Shown here in pieces: positions 42,913 to 51,221 of a stretch of DNA of 55,639 bases. Under the pieces are notes generated by a model. That model worked only from the letters and a program-made list of their open reading frames with translations, was not told the DNA's origin and searched no databases. Origin of the DNA: Oerskovia rustica (GTDB lineage: Bacteria; Actinomycetota; Actinomycetes; Actinomycetales; Cellulomonadaceae). The stretch lies in the NCBI RefSeq assembly GCF_014836555.1, contig NZ_JACSQQ010000016.1, positions 48,706-104,344 on the forward strand, given 5' to 3'. The translations under genes and the position numbers were made by a program. The first letter of the stretch is position 1. Every line of letters begins with the position of its first letter.

Positions 42913-42938
42913 TTACCTAAGGTAATGAGTTAAGGTAA
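42913..42938 (+). promoter_or_regulatory. MarR autoregulatory operator and promoter
   Basis: A perfect 13-base palindrome TTACCT-A-AGGTAA (42913-42925) is followed by a half copy TTAAGGTAA (42930-42938). TAAGGT at 42931-42936 can serve as the -10 element, ending six bases before the marR GTG, so the operator covers the spacer of the promoter and the mRNA may be leaderless. Typical layout for a MarR repressor controlling itself and the downstream exporter. Confidence 0.7.
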
Positions 42939-42942
42939 CGAT

Positions 42943-43410
42943 GTGCCTCCCGCGGAACAGTCCACGCCCTCGTCCCCCACGAAGGCGCAGTGTCGGCCCG
43001 CGACCCTCGGTGGCGACCTGCGCATCGCCCTCACCCGCGTCTCGCGCGCCCTGCGCTCGCAGCGCGGAGGTGCCGACCTGCCCGAGGGCCAGTTCGGTGT
43101 CCTGACCGTGCTCCACAAGCACGGCGAGATGACCCCCGGCGCGCTCGCGACCCACGAGCGCATCCGGCCGCCGTCCATGACGCGCACCGTGAACGCGCTC
43201 GTCGAGCTCGGCCTCGTCCACAAGCTCGAGCACCCGACGGACAAGCGCCAGGTCGTCGTGGCCCTCACCGAGGCCGGCGTGCTCGAGGTCAAGGAGACCC
43301 GACGGCGCCGCGACGCATGGCTCACCCAGCAGCTGATCAGCCTGACCCCCGACGAAAGAGAGACCTTGGCCCGCGCCAGTGACCTGTTGACCCGGATCGC
43401 CGCCCGATGA
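42943..43410 (+). CDS. MarR family transcriptional regulator
   Basis: Predicted 155 residues. Winged helix-turn-helix at about 60-125: EGQFGVLTVLHKHGEMTPGA, RPPSMTRTVNALVELGLV (recognition helix), HPTDKRQVVVALTEAGV (wing with conserved D-x-R). The first 25 residues are unconserved. MarR proteins usually repress exporters and are released by small ligands. GTG start; the downstream MFS gene overlaps its stop (ATGA), so this is a regulator-exporter pair. M. tuberculosis Rv0880 is a MarR gene in the comparable neighbourhood. Confidence 0.93.
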   Translation: MPPAEQSTPSSPTKAQCRPATLGGDLRIALTRVSRALRSQRGGADLPEGQFGVLTVLHKHGEMTPGALATHERIRPPSMTRTVNALVELGLVHKLEHPTDKRQVVVALTEAGVLEVKETRRRRDAWLTQQLISLTPDERETLARASDLLTRIAAR

Positions 43411-44753
43411 GCGCGACGTTCTCCTCCCTCAAGTACTTCAACTACCGCCTCTGGTTCGGGTCCGCGCTCGTCGCGAACATCGGCACCTGGATGCAGCGCA
43501 TCGCGCAGGACTGGCTCGTCCTGACCGTCCTGACGGCGAACTCCGGCGTCGCCGTCGGCGTCATCACTGCCCTGCAGTTCGCGCCCGTCCTCGCGCTGTC
43601 CGCCTGGGCGGGCGTCCTCGCGGACCGCCTGCCGCGCCGCAAGATGCTCATGGCCACGCAGGGCGCCTCGGGTGTGCTCGCGCTCGGCCTCGGTGCCCTC
43701 GTCCTGTCGGGGCACGTCGAGCTGTGGCACGTCTACGGCTTCGCGCTCGCGCTCGGGTGCGTCTCCGCGCTCGACGGACCGGTGCGCCAGACGTTCGTCG
43801 CCGAGATGGTGCCCAGCGACAAGCTGTCCAACGCGGTGGGCCTCAACAGCGCCTCGTTCAACGCGGCCCGCCTCATCGGCCCCGGCGTCGCCGGCCTGCT
43901 GATCGCCGCGGTGGGCACCGGCTGGGTCTTCATCATCAACGGCATCAGCTTCGGCGCGACCATCCTCGCGCTCTCGCGCATGCGCACCCGCGAGATGCAC
44001 AGGCTGCCGAGCGCCTCGCGCGAGAAGGGGCAGATCCGCGAGGGCATCCGGTACGTGCGCGGCCGCTCGGACATCATCGTGATCATGGTCGTGCTGAGCG
44101 TCGTGTCGACGTTCGGGCTCAACTTCCAGCTGACGTCCGCGATGATGGCGCGCGTCGAGTTCGGGATGGGCGCGGGGGAGTACGGCATGCTCGGCTCGAT
44201 CCTCGCGATCGGGTCGCTCACCGGTGCGCTCATGGCGGCCCGGCGGGAGCGGCCGCGCGTGCGGCTCGTGATCGGGTCGGCCTTCGGCTTCGCGATCGCG
44301 ACCGGGGTCATGGCGCTCATGCCGAGCTACACGACCTTCGCGATCGCCTGCATCCCCGTGGGCTTCATGTCGCTGACCATGATGACCGCGGCCAACACGA
44401 CCATCCAGATGACGACCGACCCCGTCATGCGCGGGCGCGTCATGTCCCTGTACATGATCGTGTTCCTGGGCGCGACGCCCGTCGGCGCGCCGATCGTCGG
44501 CTGGATCGCCGAGGCCTACGGGCCGCGCTGGGCGATCGGGATCGGTTCCATCACGGCGCTCCTGGTCTCCGTCGGGGCCGCGATCTGGGCCATGCGGAAC
44601 TGGAAGTTCACCGTCAGCTACCGCGTGACCCGACGCCCGCACCTCGTGGTCACCTACCCCGAGGGCGGGACCCCCAAGGAGCGCAACGCACGCAGCGAGA
44701 CGCGCCGTCGGCTCGGTGTGGACGACGCCGAGGACGCCGCGTCGGCCGCCTGA
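43407..44753 (+). CDS. MFS exporter controlled by MarR
   Basis: Predicted 448 residues with about 12 membrane helices, of the enterobactin-exporter/Tet(V)-like MFS_3 group: FSSLKYFNYRLWFGSALVAN, IGTWMQRIAQDWLV, WAGVLADRLPRRKMLM, LDGPVRQTFVAEMVPSDKL, NAVGLNSASFNAARLIGPGV. These are characteristic of multidrug or siderophore exporters of this group. The C-terminal 65 residues are a cytoplasmic basic tail. Coupled to marR by a four-base overlap. It ends nine bases from the convergent serC stop without a visible terminator. Confidence 0.92.
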   Translation: MSATFSSLKYFNYRLWFGSALVANIGTWMQRIAQDWLVLTVLTANSGVAVGVITALQFAPVLALSAWAGVLADRLPRRKMLMATQGASGVLALGLGALVLSGHVELWHVYGFALALGCVSALDGPVRQTFVAEMVPSDKLSNAVGLNSASFNAARLIGPGVAGLLIAAVGTGWVFIINGISFGATILALSRMRTREMHRLPSASREKGQIREGIRYVRGRSDIIVIMVVLSVVSTFGLNFQLTSAMMARVEFGMGAGEYGMLGSILAIGSLTGALMAARRERPRVRLVIGSAFGFAIATGVMALMPSYTTFAIACIPVGFMSLTMMTAANTTIQMTTDPVMRGRVMSLYMIVFLGATPVGAPIVGWIAEAYGPRWAIGIGSITALLVSVGAAIWAMRNWKFTVSYRVTRRPHLVVTYPEGGTPKERNARSETRRRLGVDDAEDAASAA

Positions 44754-44762
44754 GCCGCGGGG

Positions 44763-45896
44763 TCAGACCAGCGCGTCGACCACGAAGTCGATGCTGCGCG
44801 TGAGCAGCTCGACGTCGGTGGGCTCGATCGCCGGGAACATCCCGATGCGGAGCTGGTTGCGCCCGAGCTTGCGGTACGGGAACACATCGAGGATCCCGTT
44901 GGCGCGCAGTGCGGTGATGACCTGCGTCGCGTCGATCGACTCGTCGAGGTCGATCGTCCCGACGACGGTGGACCGGTCCTCGGGGCGTGCCACGAAGGGG
45001 GTGGCCCAGTCGCGGGACTCGGCCCACGAGTACAGGGTCCGGGCCGACGTCGCGGACCGCTCGCTCGCCCACGCGAGGCCCCCCTGCTCGTTGAGCCAGT
45101 CCACCTGCTCGGCGAACGTCACGAGCGTCGCGACGGCCGGGGTGTTGAGGGTCTGGTCCTGGCGCGAGTTCGTGATCGCCGCGCCGAGCGAGAGGAACTC
45201 GGGGACCCAGCGGTCGCCCGACTCGATCTCCTGGGCGCGCGCGACGGCGTCGGGCGACATGATCGCGACCCACAGCCCGCCGTCGGACCCGAAGACCTTC
45301 TGGGGCGCGAAGTAGTACACGTCGGTCTCCGCGAGGTCGACCGGGAGGGCGCCCGCGCCCGACGTCGCGTCGACCAGGGTGAGCGCGCCCTGCTCGCGCG
45401 AGCCCGGGACGCGGCGCACGGGGGCCATGGCCCCGGTGGAGGTCTCGTTGTGGGGCCAGGCGTAGACGTCGATCCCGTCCGCGGCCTCGGGGACGGCCAC
45501 CGACCCGGGGGGAGCGGTGATCACCTGCGAGGGCGCCAGGAAAGGGGCGCGCGTCGTCGCGGTCGCGAACTTGGCGCCGAACTCGCCGAACGCGGCGTGC
45601 TGGGCGCGCTCGCGCACCAGGCACAGCGTCGCGACGTCCCAGAACGCTGACGAACCGCCGTTGCCCAGGACGACCTCGTAGCCCTCCGGGGCGTCGAAGA
45701 GCTCGGCCAGGCCGGACCTGATCCGACCGACCAGCGACTTGACGGGTGCCTGGCGGTGAGAGGTCCCCAGCAAGGACGTCCCCGCCTCCGTGAGTGCGCG
45801 GACCTGCGCCTCACGGACCTTGGAGGGACCGCAGCCGAAGCGGCCGTCGCTGGGCAGCAGGTTCGGGGGGACGGTGATCTGGGTGGGCTCAGGCAC
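44763..45896 (-). CDS. serC: Phosphoserine aminotransferase
   Basis: Predicted 377 residues, PLP-dependent enzyme of serine biosynthesis converting 3-phosphohydroxypyruvate and glutamate to phosphoserine. The actinobacterial type is shown by LLPSDGRFGCGPSKVREAQV, GTSHRQAPVKSLVGRIRSGL, LGNGGSSAFWDVA, HNETSTGAMAPV, LVDATSGAGALPVDL and the PLP lysine in VYYFAPQKVFGSDGGLW. GTG at 45896 was chosen by family start (VPEPTQITVPPNLLP); the extra 16 codons upstream are unlike it. It is the mycobacterial Rv0884c equivalent and anchors the right side of the conserved neighbourhood. Confidence 0.95.
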   Translation of the reverse strand: MPEPTQITVPPNLLPSDGRFGCGPSKVREAQVRALTEAGTSLLGTSHRQAPVKSLVGRIRSGLAELFDAPEGYEVVLGNGGSSAFWDVATLCLVRERAQHAAFGEFGAKFATATTRAPFLAPSQVITAPPGSVAVPEAADGIDVYAWPHNETSTGAMAPVRRVPGSREQGALTLVDATSGAGALPVDLAETDVYYFAPQKVFGSDGGLWVAIMSPDAVARAQEIESGDRWVPEFLSLGAAITNSRQDQTLNTPAVATLVTFAEQVDWLNEQGGLAWASERSATSARTLYSWAESRDWATPFVARPEDRSTVVGTIDLDESIDATQVITALRANGILDVFPYRKLGRNQLRIGMFPAIEPTDVELLTRSIDFVVDALV

Positions 45897-46029
45897 GGGC
45901 CAACGATAGTCCGGCCTGGCGCGAACACCGCTCGCCGTCCACAATGTCGGTGGCTCGGACCTAAACTAGTGGTCAGCGGCCCGCCGGTGCGGCAGGTGCC
46001 CCCAAGCCCCCAAGCGACAGGAGCGCGAC

Positions 46030-46746
46030 GTGACCGACCTGATCGACACCACCGAGATGTATCTGAAGACCATCTACGAGCTCGACGAGGAGGGGATCGT
46101 CCCTCTGCGCGCGCGCATCGCGGAGCGTCTCGGCCACTCGGGGCCCACCGTCTCCCAGACGGTGGCGCGCATGGAGCGTGACGGTCTGGTCGTGGTGACG
46201 GGCGACCGTCACCTCGAGCTCACCCCCGACGGCCACGCCAAGGCGCAGCGCGTCATGCGCAAGCACCGCCTCGCCGAGCGCCTCCTGACCGACGTCATCA
46301 AGCTCGACTGGGAGTTCGTGCACGTCGAGGCCTGCCGGTGGGAGCACGTGATGAGCGAGCTCGTGGAGAAGCGCCTCATCGGCCTGCTCGACCACCCGCA
46401 CTACGACCCGTACGGCAACCCCATCCCGGGCCTGTCGGAGCTGGGCGAGCAGATCCAGGAGATCGAGTACCTCGACGGCGTCGTGTCGCTGCCGACCTAC
46501 GTGGCCGCCGCGGACCGTGCGGGGCGCGCGCCGGGCGAGCTGCGCGTCGTCGTGCAGCGCATCGCGGAGCCCCTCCAGACGGACACGGACCTGCTCGCGC
46601 GCCTCGCGGCCGCCGGCATCCTGCCCCGCCAGGAGGTCGCGGTCACGCCGGAGGCCGGGTCGTTCACGGTGTCCGCGGAGGGCGCGGAGACGGTTCTTGA
46701 CCTGCCCGACGACGTCGCTCGCCACATCTTCGTCACGGCACCCTGA
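46030..46746 (+). CDS. DtxR/IdeR-family metal-dependent regulator
   Basis: Predicted 238 residues with the three domains of DtxR/IdeR: DNA-binding wHTH (DTTEMYLKTIYELDEEG, RIAERLGHSGPTVSQTVARM), metal-binding/dimerisation domain (VHVEACRWEHVMSELVEKRL with the Cys and Glu ligand positions, HPHYDPYGNPIPG) and a C-terminal SH3-like domain. The Cys-x-x-x-x-His arrangement CRWEHV is the iron-type metal site. GTG start with CAGGAGCGCGAC upstream; TAAACT at 45962-45967 could be the -10. Iron- or manganese-responsive repressor. Divergent from serC and upstream of the cell-wall hydrolase gene, which has its own promoter. Confidence 0.95.
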   Translation: MTDLIDTTEMYLKTIYELDEEGIVPLRARIAERLGHSGPTVSQTVARMERDGLVVVTGDRHLELTPDGHAKAQRVMRKHRLAERLLTDVIKLDWEFVHVEACRWEHVMSELVEKRLIGLLDHPHYDPYGNPIPGLSELGEQIQEIEYLDGVVSLPTYVAAADRAGRAPGELRVVVQRIAEPLQTDTDLLARLAAAGILPRQEVAVTPEAGSFTVSAEGAETVLDLPDDVARHIFVTAP

Positions 46747-46765
46747 CAGGGCGCACCACGGCCGA

Positions 46766-46807
46766 CGCCGCCCCCGTGCCGCCGCTCCGGCTGGCACGGG
46801 GGCGGCG
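46766..46807 (+). terminator. Terminator of the dtxR-family gene
   Basis: Perfect 15-bp stem (46766-46780 with 46793-46807) around a 12-base loop, 20 bases after the stop codon. No U-tract. Confidence 0.8.
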
Positions 46808-46867
46808 CTGTGCCCGGGGTGGTTCGTCCTGGTCCGGCACGGTCTGCGAGCTCGTCGTGATGGGAAC

Positions 46868-46896
46868 GTGACATTCTCCGAGCGGTCCTGTACGGT
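46868..46896 (+). promoter_or_regulatory. Promoter of the riboswitch-NlpC/P60 transcript
   Basis: GTGACA at 46868-46873 and TACGGT at 46891-46896 are separated by 17 bases, a good housekeeping-type promoter. Predicted start near 46903 gives a leader of about 220 bases containing the riboswitch. Confidence 0.6.
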
Positions 46897-46934
46897 CGGT
46901 TCTGCTTCACGGAAGACTCATTCGTCGAAGCCCT

Positions 46935-47118
46935 CGCGCGGAACGCCTAACCCTGTCACCGCGAGAGGAACACCACGACCCGCTGACAGGGACGGGGGAC
47001 CCAAATTCGGGTACCGGCAACGGTGCCCTTGGGGTGAAGCCAGAAGGACCTCGGTCCGGACGGCCGGGTGATTCTCCCACCCGAACCCGACAGCTGACCT
47101 CGCAGGCGTCCAGGAGAG
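46935..47118 (+). promoter_or_regulatory. Cyclic di-AMP riboswitch (ydaO-yuaA type)
   Basis: Matches the ydaO class element by its conserved words in order: AACGCCTAACCCTGTCA near the 5' end, CTGACAGGGACGGGGGACCC in the first core, CTTGGGGTGAAGCC, CCACCCGAACCCGACAGCTG in the second core, and GACCTCGCAGGCGTCC at the 3' end, whose GGCGT pairs with ACGCC at 46943-46947 to close P1. It ends next to AGGAGAGG, the ribosome site of the NlpC/P60 gene. In actinobacteria such elements usually precede secreted peptidoglycan hydrolases. High cyclic di-AMP is expected to turn the gene off, either by hiding the ribosome site or by termination. Confidence 0.93.
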
Positions 47119-47125
47119 GTAACTA

Positions 47126-47920
47126 GTGAACGCAGTGACGAACGGCGCACGCCATCGTGCAGCACGACGCCCGCTTTCCACCCTTGCTTCGGCGGCGACG
47201 GCTTCCTCCGTCGGCCGCCGCACCGCTGTCGTCGCTGCCTCGTCGGGACTCATCGTCTCGATGCTGGGCGGTACGGCTGCCAACGCAGCACCGGTCGAGC
47301 AGGACTCGACCAAGCTCAACACCGTCGACCTGAACGCGCTCACGGCTCAGGCCCGCGCCGCGCTCGAGTCCGCGCCGGCCGTCACGGTCGCCGCCGAGGC
47401 CGGCTTCGCGATCGAGAGCGCGGCCGTCGCCGTGACCCCCGCACCGGAGCCCGTCGTCGAGCGAGTCGTCGAGACGCGCGCCACGCAGACCCCGTCGCGC
47501 TCCAACCAGCGCACCTCGACCGCGGCGTCCAGCGCGACCACCGCGACGACCGAGAAGGCCGCGCCCGTCCAGGTTCCGGCCTCGGCCGCCGGCTCCGCGA
47601 TCGTCTCGATCGCCACCCGCTACGTGGGCGTCCCCTACGTCTACGGCGGCACCTCGCCCGACGGCTTCGACTGCTCGGGCTTCACCCAGTACGTCTTCGC
47701 CCAGGCCGGCATCAGCCTGCCGCGCACCTCGAGCGCTCAGGGCGGCGTCGGCACCAAGGTGTCGGCCGCCGACGCCCAGCCGGGCGACCTCATCTGGACC
47801 CCCGGTCACATCTCGATCTACGCCGGCGACGGCATGCAGATCGACGCACCGCGCCCCGGCAAGACCATCCAGGTCCGCCAGATCTGGCAGTCGAACCCGA
47901 CGTTCATCCGCGTCGCCTGA
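47126..47920 (+). CDS. Secreted NlpC/P60 (C40) peptidoglycan endopeptidase
   Basis: Predicted 264 residues. A twin-basic N-terminal part followed by a hydrophobic signal peptide (AVVAASSGLIVSMLGG, cleavage near AANAA at about 56), an Ala/Thr/Val-rich linker, then a C-terminal NlpC/P60 domain from about 153: IATRYVGVPYVYGGTSPDGF, catalytic Cys in FDCSGFTQYVFAQAG, and catalytic His in TPGHISIYAGDG. It cleaves the stem peptide of peptidoglycan. GTG start with AGGAGAGG at correct spacing. Regulated by the cyclic-di-AMP riboswitch directly upstream and ended by a hairpin downstream. Confidence 0.95.
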   Translation: MNAVTNGARHRAARRPLSTLASAATASSVGRRTAVVAASSGLIVSMLGGTAANAAPVEQDSTKLNTVDLNALTAQARAALESAPAVTVAAEAGFAIESAAVAVTPAPEPVVERVVETRATQTPSRSNQRTSTAASSATTATTEKAAPVQVPASAAGSAIVSIATRYVGVPYVYGGTSPDGFDCSGFTQYVFAQAGISLPRTSSAQGGVGTKVSAADAQPGDLIWTPGHISIYAGDGMQIDAPRPGKTIQVRQIWQSNPTFIRVA

Positions 47921-47960
47921 GACCACCCGGAACAGCGGAAGAGCTTCCGCGAACCGGCCG

Positions 47961-48001
47961 AGAACCCCGTCCTTCTGCTGCGTGCAGAGGGGCGGGGTTC
48001 T
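47961..48001 (+). terminator. Terminator of the NlpC/P60 gene
   Basis: AGAACCCCGTCC (47961-47972) pairs with 47990-48001 over 12 bp with one wobble, followed by TCTGCGTCCG. It lies 41 bases after the stop. Confidence 0.7.
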
Positions 48002-48037
48002 CTGCGTCCGCCCCGTCCTCGGTGTGCGCGCGCCGGT

Positions 48038-48065
48038 GTGACTTTGCCAGTTCTTTCGATAGGTT
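48038..48065 (+). promoter_or_regulatory. Promoter of universal stress protein gene
   Basis: GTGACT at 48038-48043 and TAGGTT at 48060-48065 with 16 bases between. The region between is T-rich compared with its surroundings. The predicted start is about 35 bases before the ATG. Confidence 0.55.
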
Positions 48066-48106
48066 TGTCTCAGGATGGACGTTTGCCCTCGGAAGGAGAC
48101 GGAACC

Positions 48107-49051
48107 ATGACCCGTGCGGAGATCGTGCTCGTCGGCGTCGACGGATCGACCCCCAGCCTGCACGCGCTGGACTGGGCGGCCGCGTACGCGCGCCAGGTCG
48201 GATGGCCCCTGCACATCGTGTGCTCGTACTCCCTCCCGTCCTTCACCGCGGCTTCGCTCGACGGCGGCTACGCGGCCCTGGACGACACCGCGATCCAGGA
48301 AGGGGCCAAGGCGGTCCTCGCCGAGGCCACCCAGCGGGCCGAGGCGGCAGGTGTCAGGACCACCGCGGCGATCGCCACCGGGGACGCCGCAGGAGTGCTC
48401 GTCGAGCTCTCGAAGGACTACGGCCTGGTCGTGGTCGGTACGCGAGGGCGTGGCGGCTTCACCGAGCGTCTCCTGGGCACCGTGTCGTCGGCGCTGCCCG
48501 CCCACTCGAGGTGCCCCACGGTCGTCGTGCCGCTCAAGAGCGGACCGGACGACAACACGGAGCTCCCTGCCGTGAACCCCCTCAAGCGGATCGTGGTCGG
48601 CGTCGACGGGTCGCCGTCGGCCGACATCGCGCTGCGCCACGCGATCAAGCAGGCCCGGGCGTGGGGGGCCGAGCTCGTCGCCGTGGCTGGAGTCCCCGTG
48701 GGCGCCGGTGCAGGGCTCCTCGCGTGGCTGCCCGCCTCGATCGACCACCAGCAGGTGCTCGACGACATCACCGAGGGGCTCAACGTCATCGTGGACCGCC
48801 ACGAGGCCGAGAACCCCGACGTGACGATCAAGCGCATCGTCCTGGACGGCACCGGCGCCGAGCTGCTCACGGAGTTCTCCACCGCGTCGGACCTCATCGT
48901 CGTCGGGTCGCGGGGTCGCGGAGGCTTCACCGGCCTGCTCCTCGGGTCCACGAGCCAGGCCGTGCTGCACCACTCGGCGTGCCCCGTGATGGTCGTGACC
49001 AAGCGCTGCGAGGACGACAAGGCCCCCGCGGCCGACGACCAGGCCGGCTGA
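48107..49051 (+). CDS. Tandem universal stress protein
   Basis: Predicted 314 residues with two UspA domains. Domain 1 (about 5-145): EIVLVGVDGSTPSLHALDWA and the ATP-binding GTRGRGGFTERLLGTVSSAL. Domain 2 (about 158-300): RIVVGVDGSPSADIALRHAI and GSRGRGGFTGLLLGSTSQAV. Both keep the G-2x-G-9x-G-S/T ATP-binding pattern, so the protein likely binds ATP and helps survival under starvation or hypoxia as in mycobacteria. ATG with GGAAGGAG upstream. Transcribed alone and followed by a very strong hairpin. Confidence 0.93.
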   Translation: MTRAEIVLVGVDGSTPSLHALDWAAAYARQVGWPLHIVCSYSLPSFTAASLDGGYAALDDTAIQEGAKAVLAEATQRAEAAGVRTTAAIATGDAAGVLVELSKDYGLVVVGTRGRGGFTERLLGTVSSALPAHSRCPTVVVPLKSGPDDNTELPAVNPLKRIVVGVDGSPSADIALRHAIKQARAWGAELVAVAGVPVGAGAGLLAWLPASIDHQQVLDDITEGLNVIVDRHEAENPDVTIKRIVLDGTGAELLTEFSTASDLIVVGSRGRGGFTGLLLGSTSQAVLHHSACPVMVVTKRCEDDKAPAADDQAG

Positions 49052-49067
49052 CGACCGTTCCGCAACC

Positions 49068-49109
49068 TGTCAGGGCGGGCGTGACCTCAGGGTCACGCCC
49101 GCCCTGACA
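49068..49109. terminator. Bidirectional terminator, perfect 19-bp stem
   Basis: Arms at 49068-49086 and 49091-49109 pair perfectly around the tetraloop TCAG. It sits between the convergent usp (plus) and ABC permease (minus) genes, 17 and 20 bases from their stops. Confidence 0.88.
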
Positions 49110-49128
49110 CGTCGGGGGGCGCGCAGGT

Positions 49129-49971
49129 TCAGTTGCGCGTCCGGTACAGGTGCATCGTGATCGGCGCGAAGATCGCCGTGAGCACGACCGAGGCCAGCAG
49201 CACCCACCCGATCTGGTCGAACGTCGCCGTGCCGGCCATGAGGGCGCGCACCGCGGTGGCCAGGTGGCTCACCGGGTTGATCTCGGCCCAGGCCTTGAGC
49301 CCCGAGGGCATCGTGTCGGGGTTCACGAAGATGTTCGACGCGAAGGTCAGCGGCATGAGGACCAGCATCGAGACGCCCATCACGGCGTTGGGCGTGCGCA
49401 TGACGAGGCCCAGGATCGTGAAGATCCAGCTGATCGCGAACGCGAAGACCAGCAGCAGCGCCACGGCCAGGAGGACGCCGACCACGCCGCCGTCGGGCCG
49501 GAAACCGATCGCCAGCCCCAGCCCGACCGTGATCGCCGACGCGATCGTGTAGCGGACCGTGTCGCCCAGGAGCGCCCCCACGATCGGGGCCGGGCGCCAG
49601 ATGGGCAGCGAGCGGAACCGGTCGAACACTCCCTTGGTGATGTCGGTGTTGAGCGTGAAGCCCGTGTACACCGTGATGATCAGGACGGTCTGCACCAGGA
49701 TCCCGGGCAGCAGGTACTGCAGGTACGTCTCCGGGTCCCCGGCGATCGCGCCGCCGAACAGGTACGTGAACATGAGCGTGAAGATGATCGGCGTCAGGGT
49801 GACGTCGAAGAGCTGCTCGGGAACGTGCTTGATCTTGAGCAGCGCGCGCCACGCGAACGTGAAGGTGTTCGCGAGCGGCGAGGGCCGTGTCGGGTGCTGG
49901 TCGATCGCGATCGCCGCGCGGAGGACCTGCGCCTCCGGGGTCGTGATCACCTCGGTCTGTGTCGCGGCCAT
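49129..49971 (-). CDS. ABC-2 type permease, DrrB-like
   Basis: Predicted 280 residues with six membrane helices. TPIIFTLMFTYLFGGAIAGD, YLLPGILVQTVLI, GVFDRFRSLPIWRPAPIVG and the end NPVSHLATAVRALM are characteristic of daunorubicin-resistance-type (DrrB) permeases. Start ATG overlaps the ATPase stop (TGATG). It forms an exporter with the adjacent ATPase; the substrate (drug or lipid) cannot be read. Confidence 0.93.
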   Translation of the reverse strand: MAATQTEVITTPEAQVLRAAIAIDQHPTRPSPLANTFTFAWRALLKIKHVPEQLFDVTLTPIIFTLMFTYLFGGAIAGDPETYLQYLLPGILVQTVLIITVYTGFTLNTDITKGVFDRFRSLPIWRPAPIVGALLGDTVRYTIASAITVGLGLAIGFRPDGGVVGVLLAVALLLVFAFAISWIFTILGLVMRTPNAVMGVSMLVLMPLTFASNIFVNPDTMPSGLKAWAEINPVSHLATAVRALMAGTATFDQIGWVLLASVVLTAIFAPITMHLYRTRN

Positions 49972-50960
49972 CAGGCCACCTCCTCGTGGTCGGTCTGCTC
50001 GTCCTCGTCGACCGGCTGGCCCGTGAGCGCCAGGAACACCTCGTCGAGGCTCGGCTGCCCCAGCGTGAACTCTGGTACCGCGATCCCGGCCTCGGCGAGG
50101 GCCGGCAGGAGCTGTGCTGCGAGGTCCGCGCCGTCGTCGGGCACGCGCGCGGAGAACGCGTACGGGTCCTGCGCGAGCACGACCTCCGCACCGAGCACCC
50201 GCTCGACGATCTCCGCGGCCCGGCCGCGGTCGCCCGACGAGGCGAGCCGCAGGGACACCGACCCCTCGCCGACCGAGCGCTTGAGCTCGGTCGCGGTGCC
50301 CTCGGCGATGACCTTGCCGTGGTCGATCACCGCGATGCGGTCCGCGAGCTGGTCGGCCTCCTCGAGGTACTGGGTCGTGAGCAGGACGGTCGCGCCGTCG
50401 GCCACGAGGACGCGGACGATGTCCCACACCTGGTTGCGGCTGCGGGGGTCGAGGCCGGTCGTGGGCTCGTCGAGGAACAGCACGCGCGGGCTCATGACGA
50501 GGCTCGCGGCGAGGTCGATGCGGCGGCGCATTCCGCCCGAGTACGTCTTGACGGGCCGGTTCGCGGCCTCCGCGATCCCGAAGGCCTCCATGAGGTCCAG
50601 GGCGCGGCGCTTCGCCGCGAGCGTCGAGAAGCCGTACAGGCGCGCGATGACGATGAGGTTCTCGGCGCCGGTGAGGTCCTCGTCGACCGACGCGTACTGG
50701 CCCGTGAGGCCCACGAGCGAGCGAACCGCATCGGGCTGGGTGAGGACGTCGTGGCCCAGGACGTGGGCAGTCCCGGCGTCGGGGCGCAGGAGCGTCGTGA
50801 GCATGCGGACGGCGGTGGTCTTGCCGGCGCCGTTGGGGCCCAGGACGCCGTAGACGGTGCCGGTCGGGACGGCGAGGTCGATCCCGTCGACGGCCCGGGT
50901 CTCCTTGAAGTGCTTGACGAGGCCGTGGGCCTCGATCGCCAGGTCTGGTGCGCTGGTCAT
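49971..50960 (-). CDS. ABC transporter ATPase, DrrA-like
   Basis: Predicted 329 residues. Walker A GPNGAGKTT, Q-loop GLTGQYASVDEDLTGAENL, signature YSGGMRRRIDLAASL and Walker B VLFLDEPTTGLDPRSRNQVW are those of DrrA daunorubicin/multidrug ATPases, together with the DrrA-specific C-terminal extension. MTSAPDLAIEAHGLVKHF is the start. First gene of the pair; the 261-bp region upstream (50961-51221) contains only the terminator of the next gene and no gene. Confidence 0.94.
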   Translation of the reverse strand: MTSAPDLAIEAHGLVKHFKETRAVDGIDLAVPTGTVYGVLGPNGAGKTTAVRMLTTLLRPDAGTAHVLGHDVLTQPDAVRSLVGLTGQYASVDEDLTGAENLIVIARLYGFSTLAAKRRALDLMEAFGIAEAANRPVKTYSGGMRRRIDLAASLVMSPRVLFLDEPTTGLDPRSRNQVWDIVRVLVADGATVLLTTQYLEEADQLADRIAVIDHGKVIAEGTATELKRSVGEGSVSLRLASSGDRGRAAEIVERVLGAEVVLAQDPYAFSARVPDDGADLAAQLLPALAEAGIAVPEFTLGQPSLDEVFLALTGQPVDEDEQTDHEEVA

Positions 50961-51163
50961 GCGTGCTCCCTGTGTCGTGGGTGGTGCACGGGTCTGTCCA
51001 GTGTTCGACCGTCCGGGGCGTGGGAACTCATCGGTGCGAGGGTCGGCCGGGACGCCGAGCGGGCCAGGTGTGCCCGGGACCCGACGGCGAGCGATCCCTC
51101 CATCATGCGACGACGGGCGGCCGCCGGCCCGGGGGCCGGGGGCGCCCGTCGGGAGCAGCGCTC

Positions 51164-51203
51164 GTCAGGACGAGCGTGGACCAGAGGTCACGCTGGTCCT
51201 GAC
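51164..51203 (-). terminator. Terminator of aspartate aminotransferase gene
   Basis: Arms at 51164-51178 and 51189-51203 pair over 15 bp with one mismatch (GTCAGGAC...GTCCTGAC), 18 bases after the stop on the minus strand. Confidence 0.7.
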
Positions 51204-51221
51204 AGCTCCGGGAGGAGGAGG

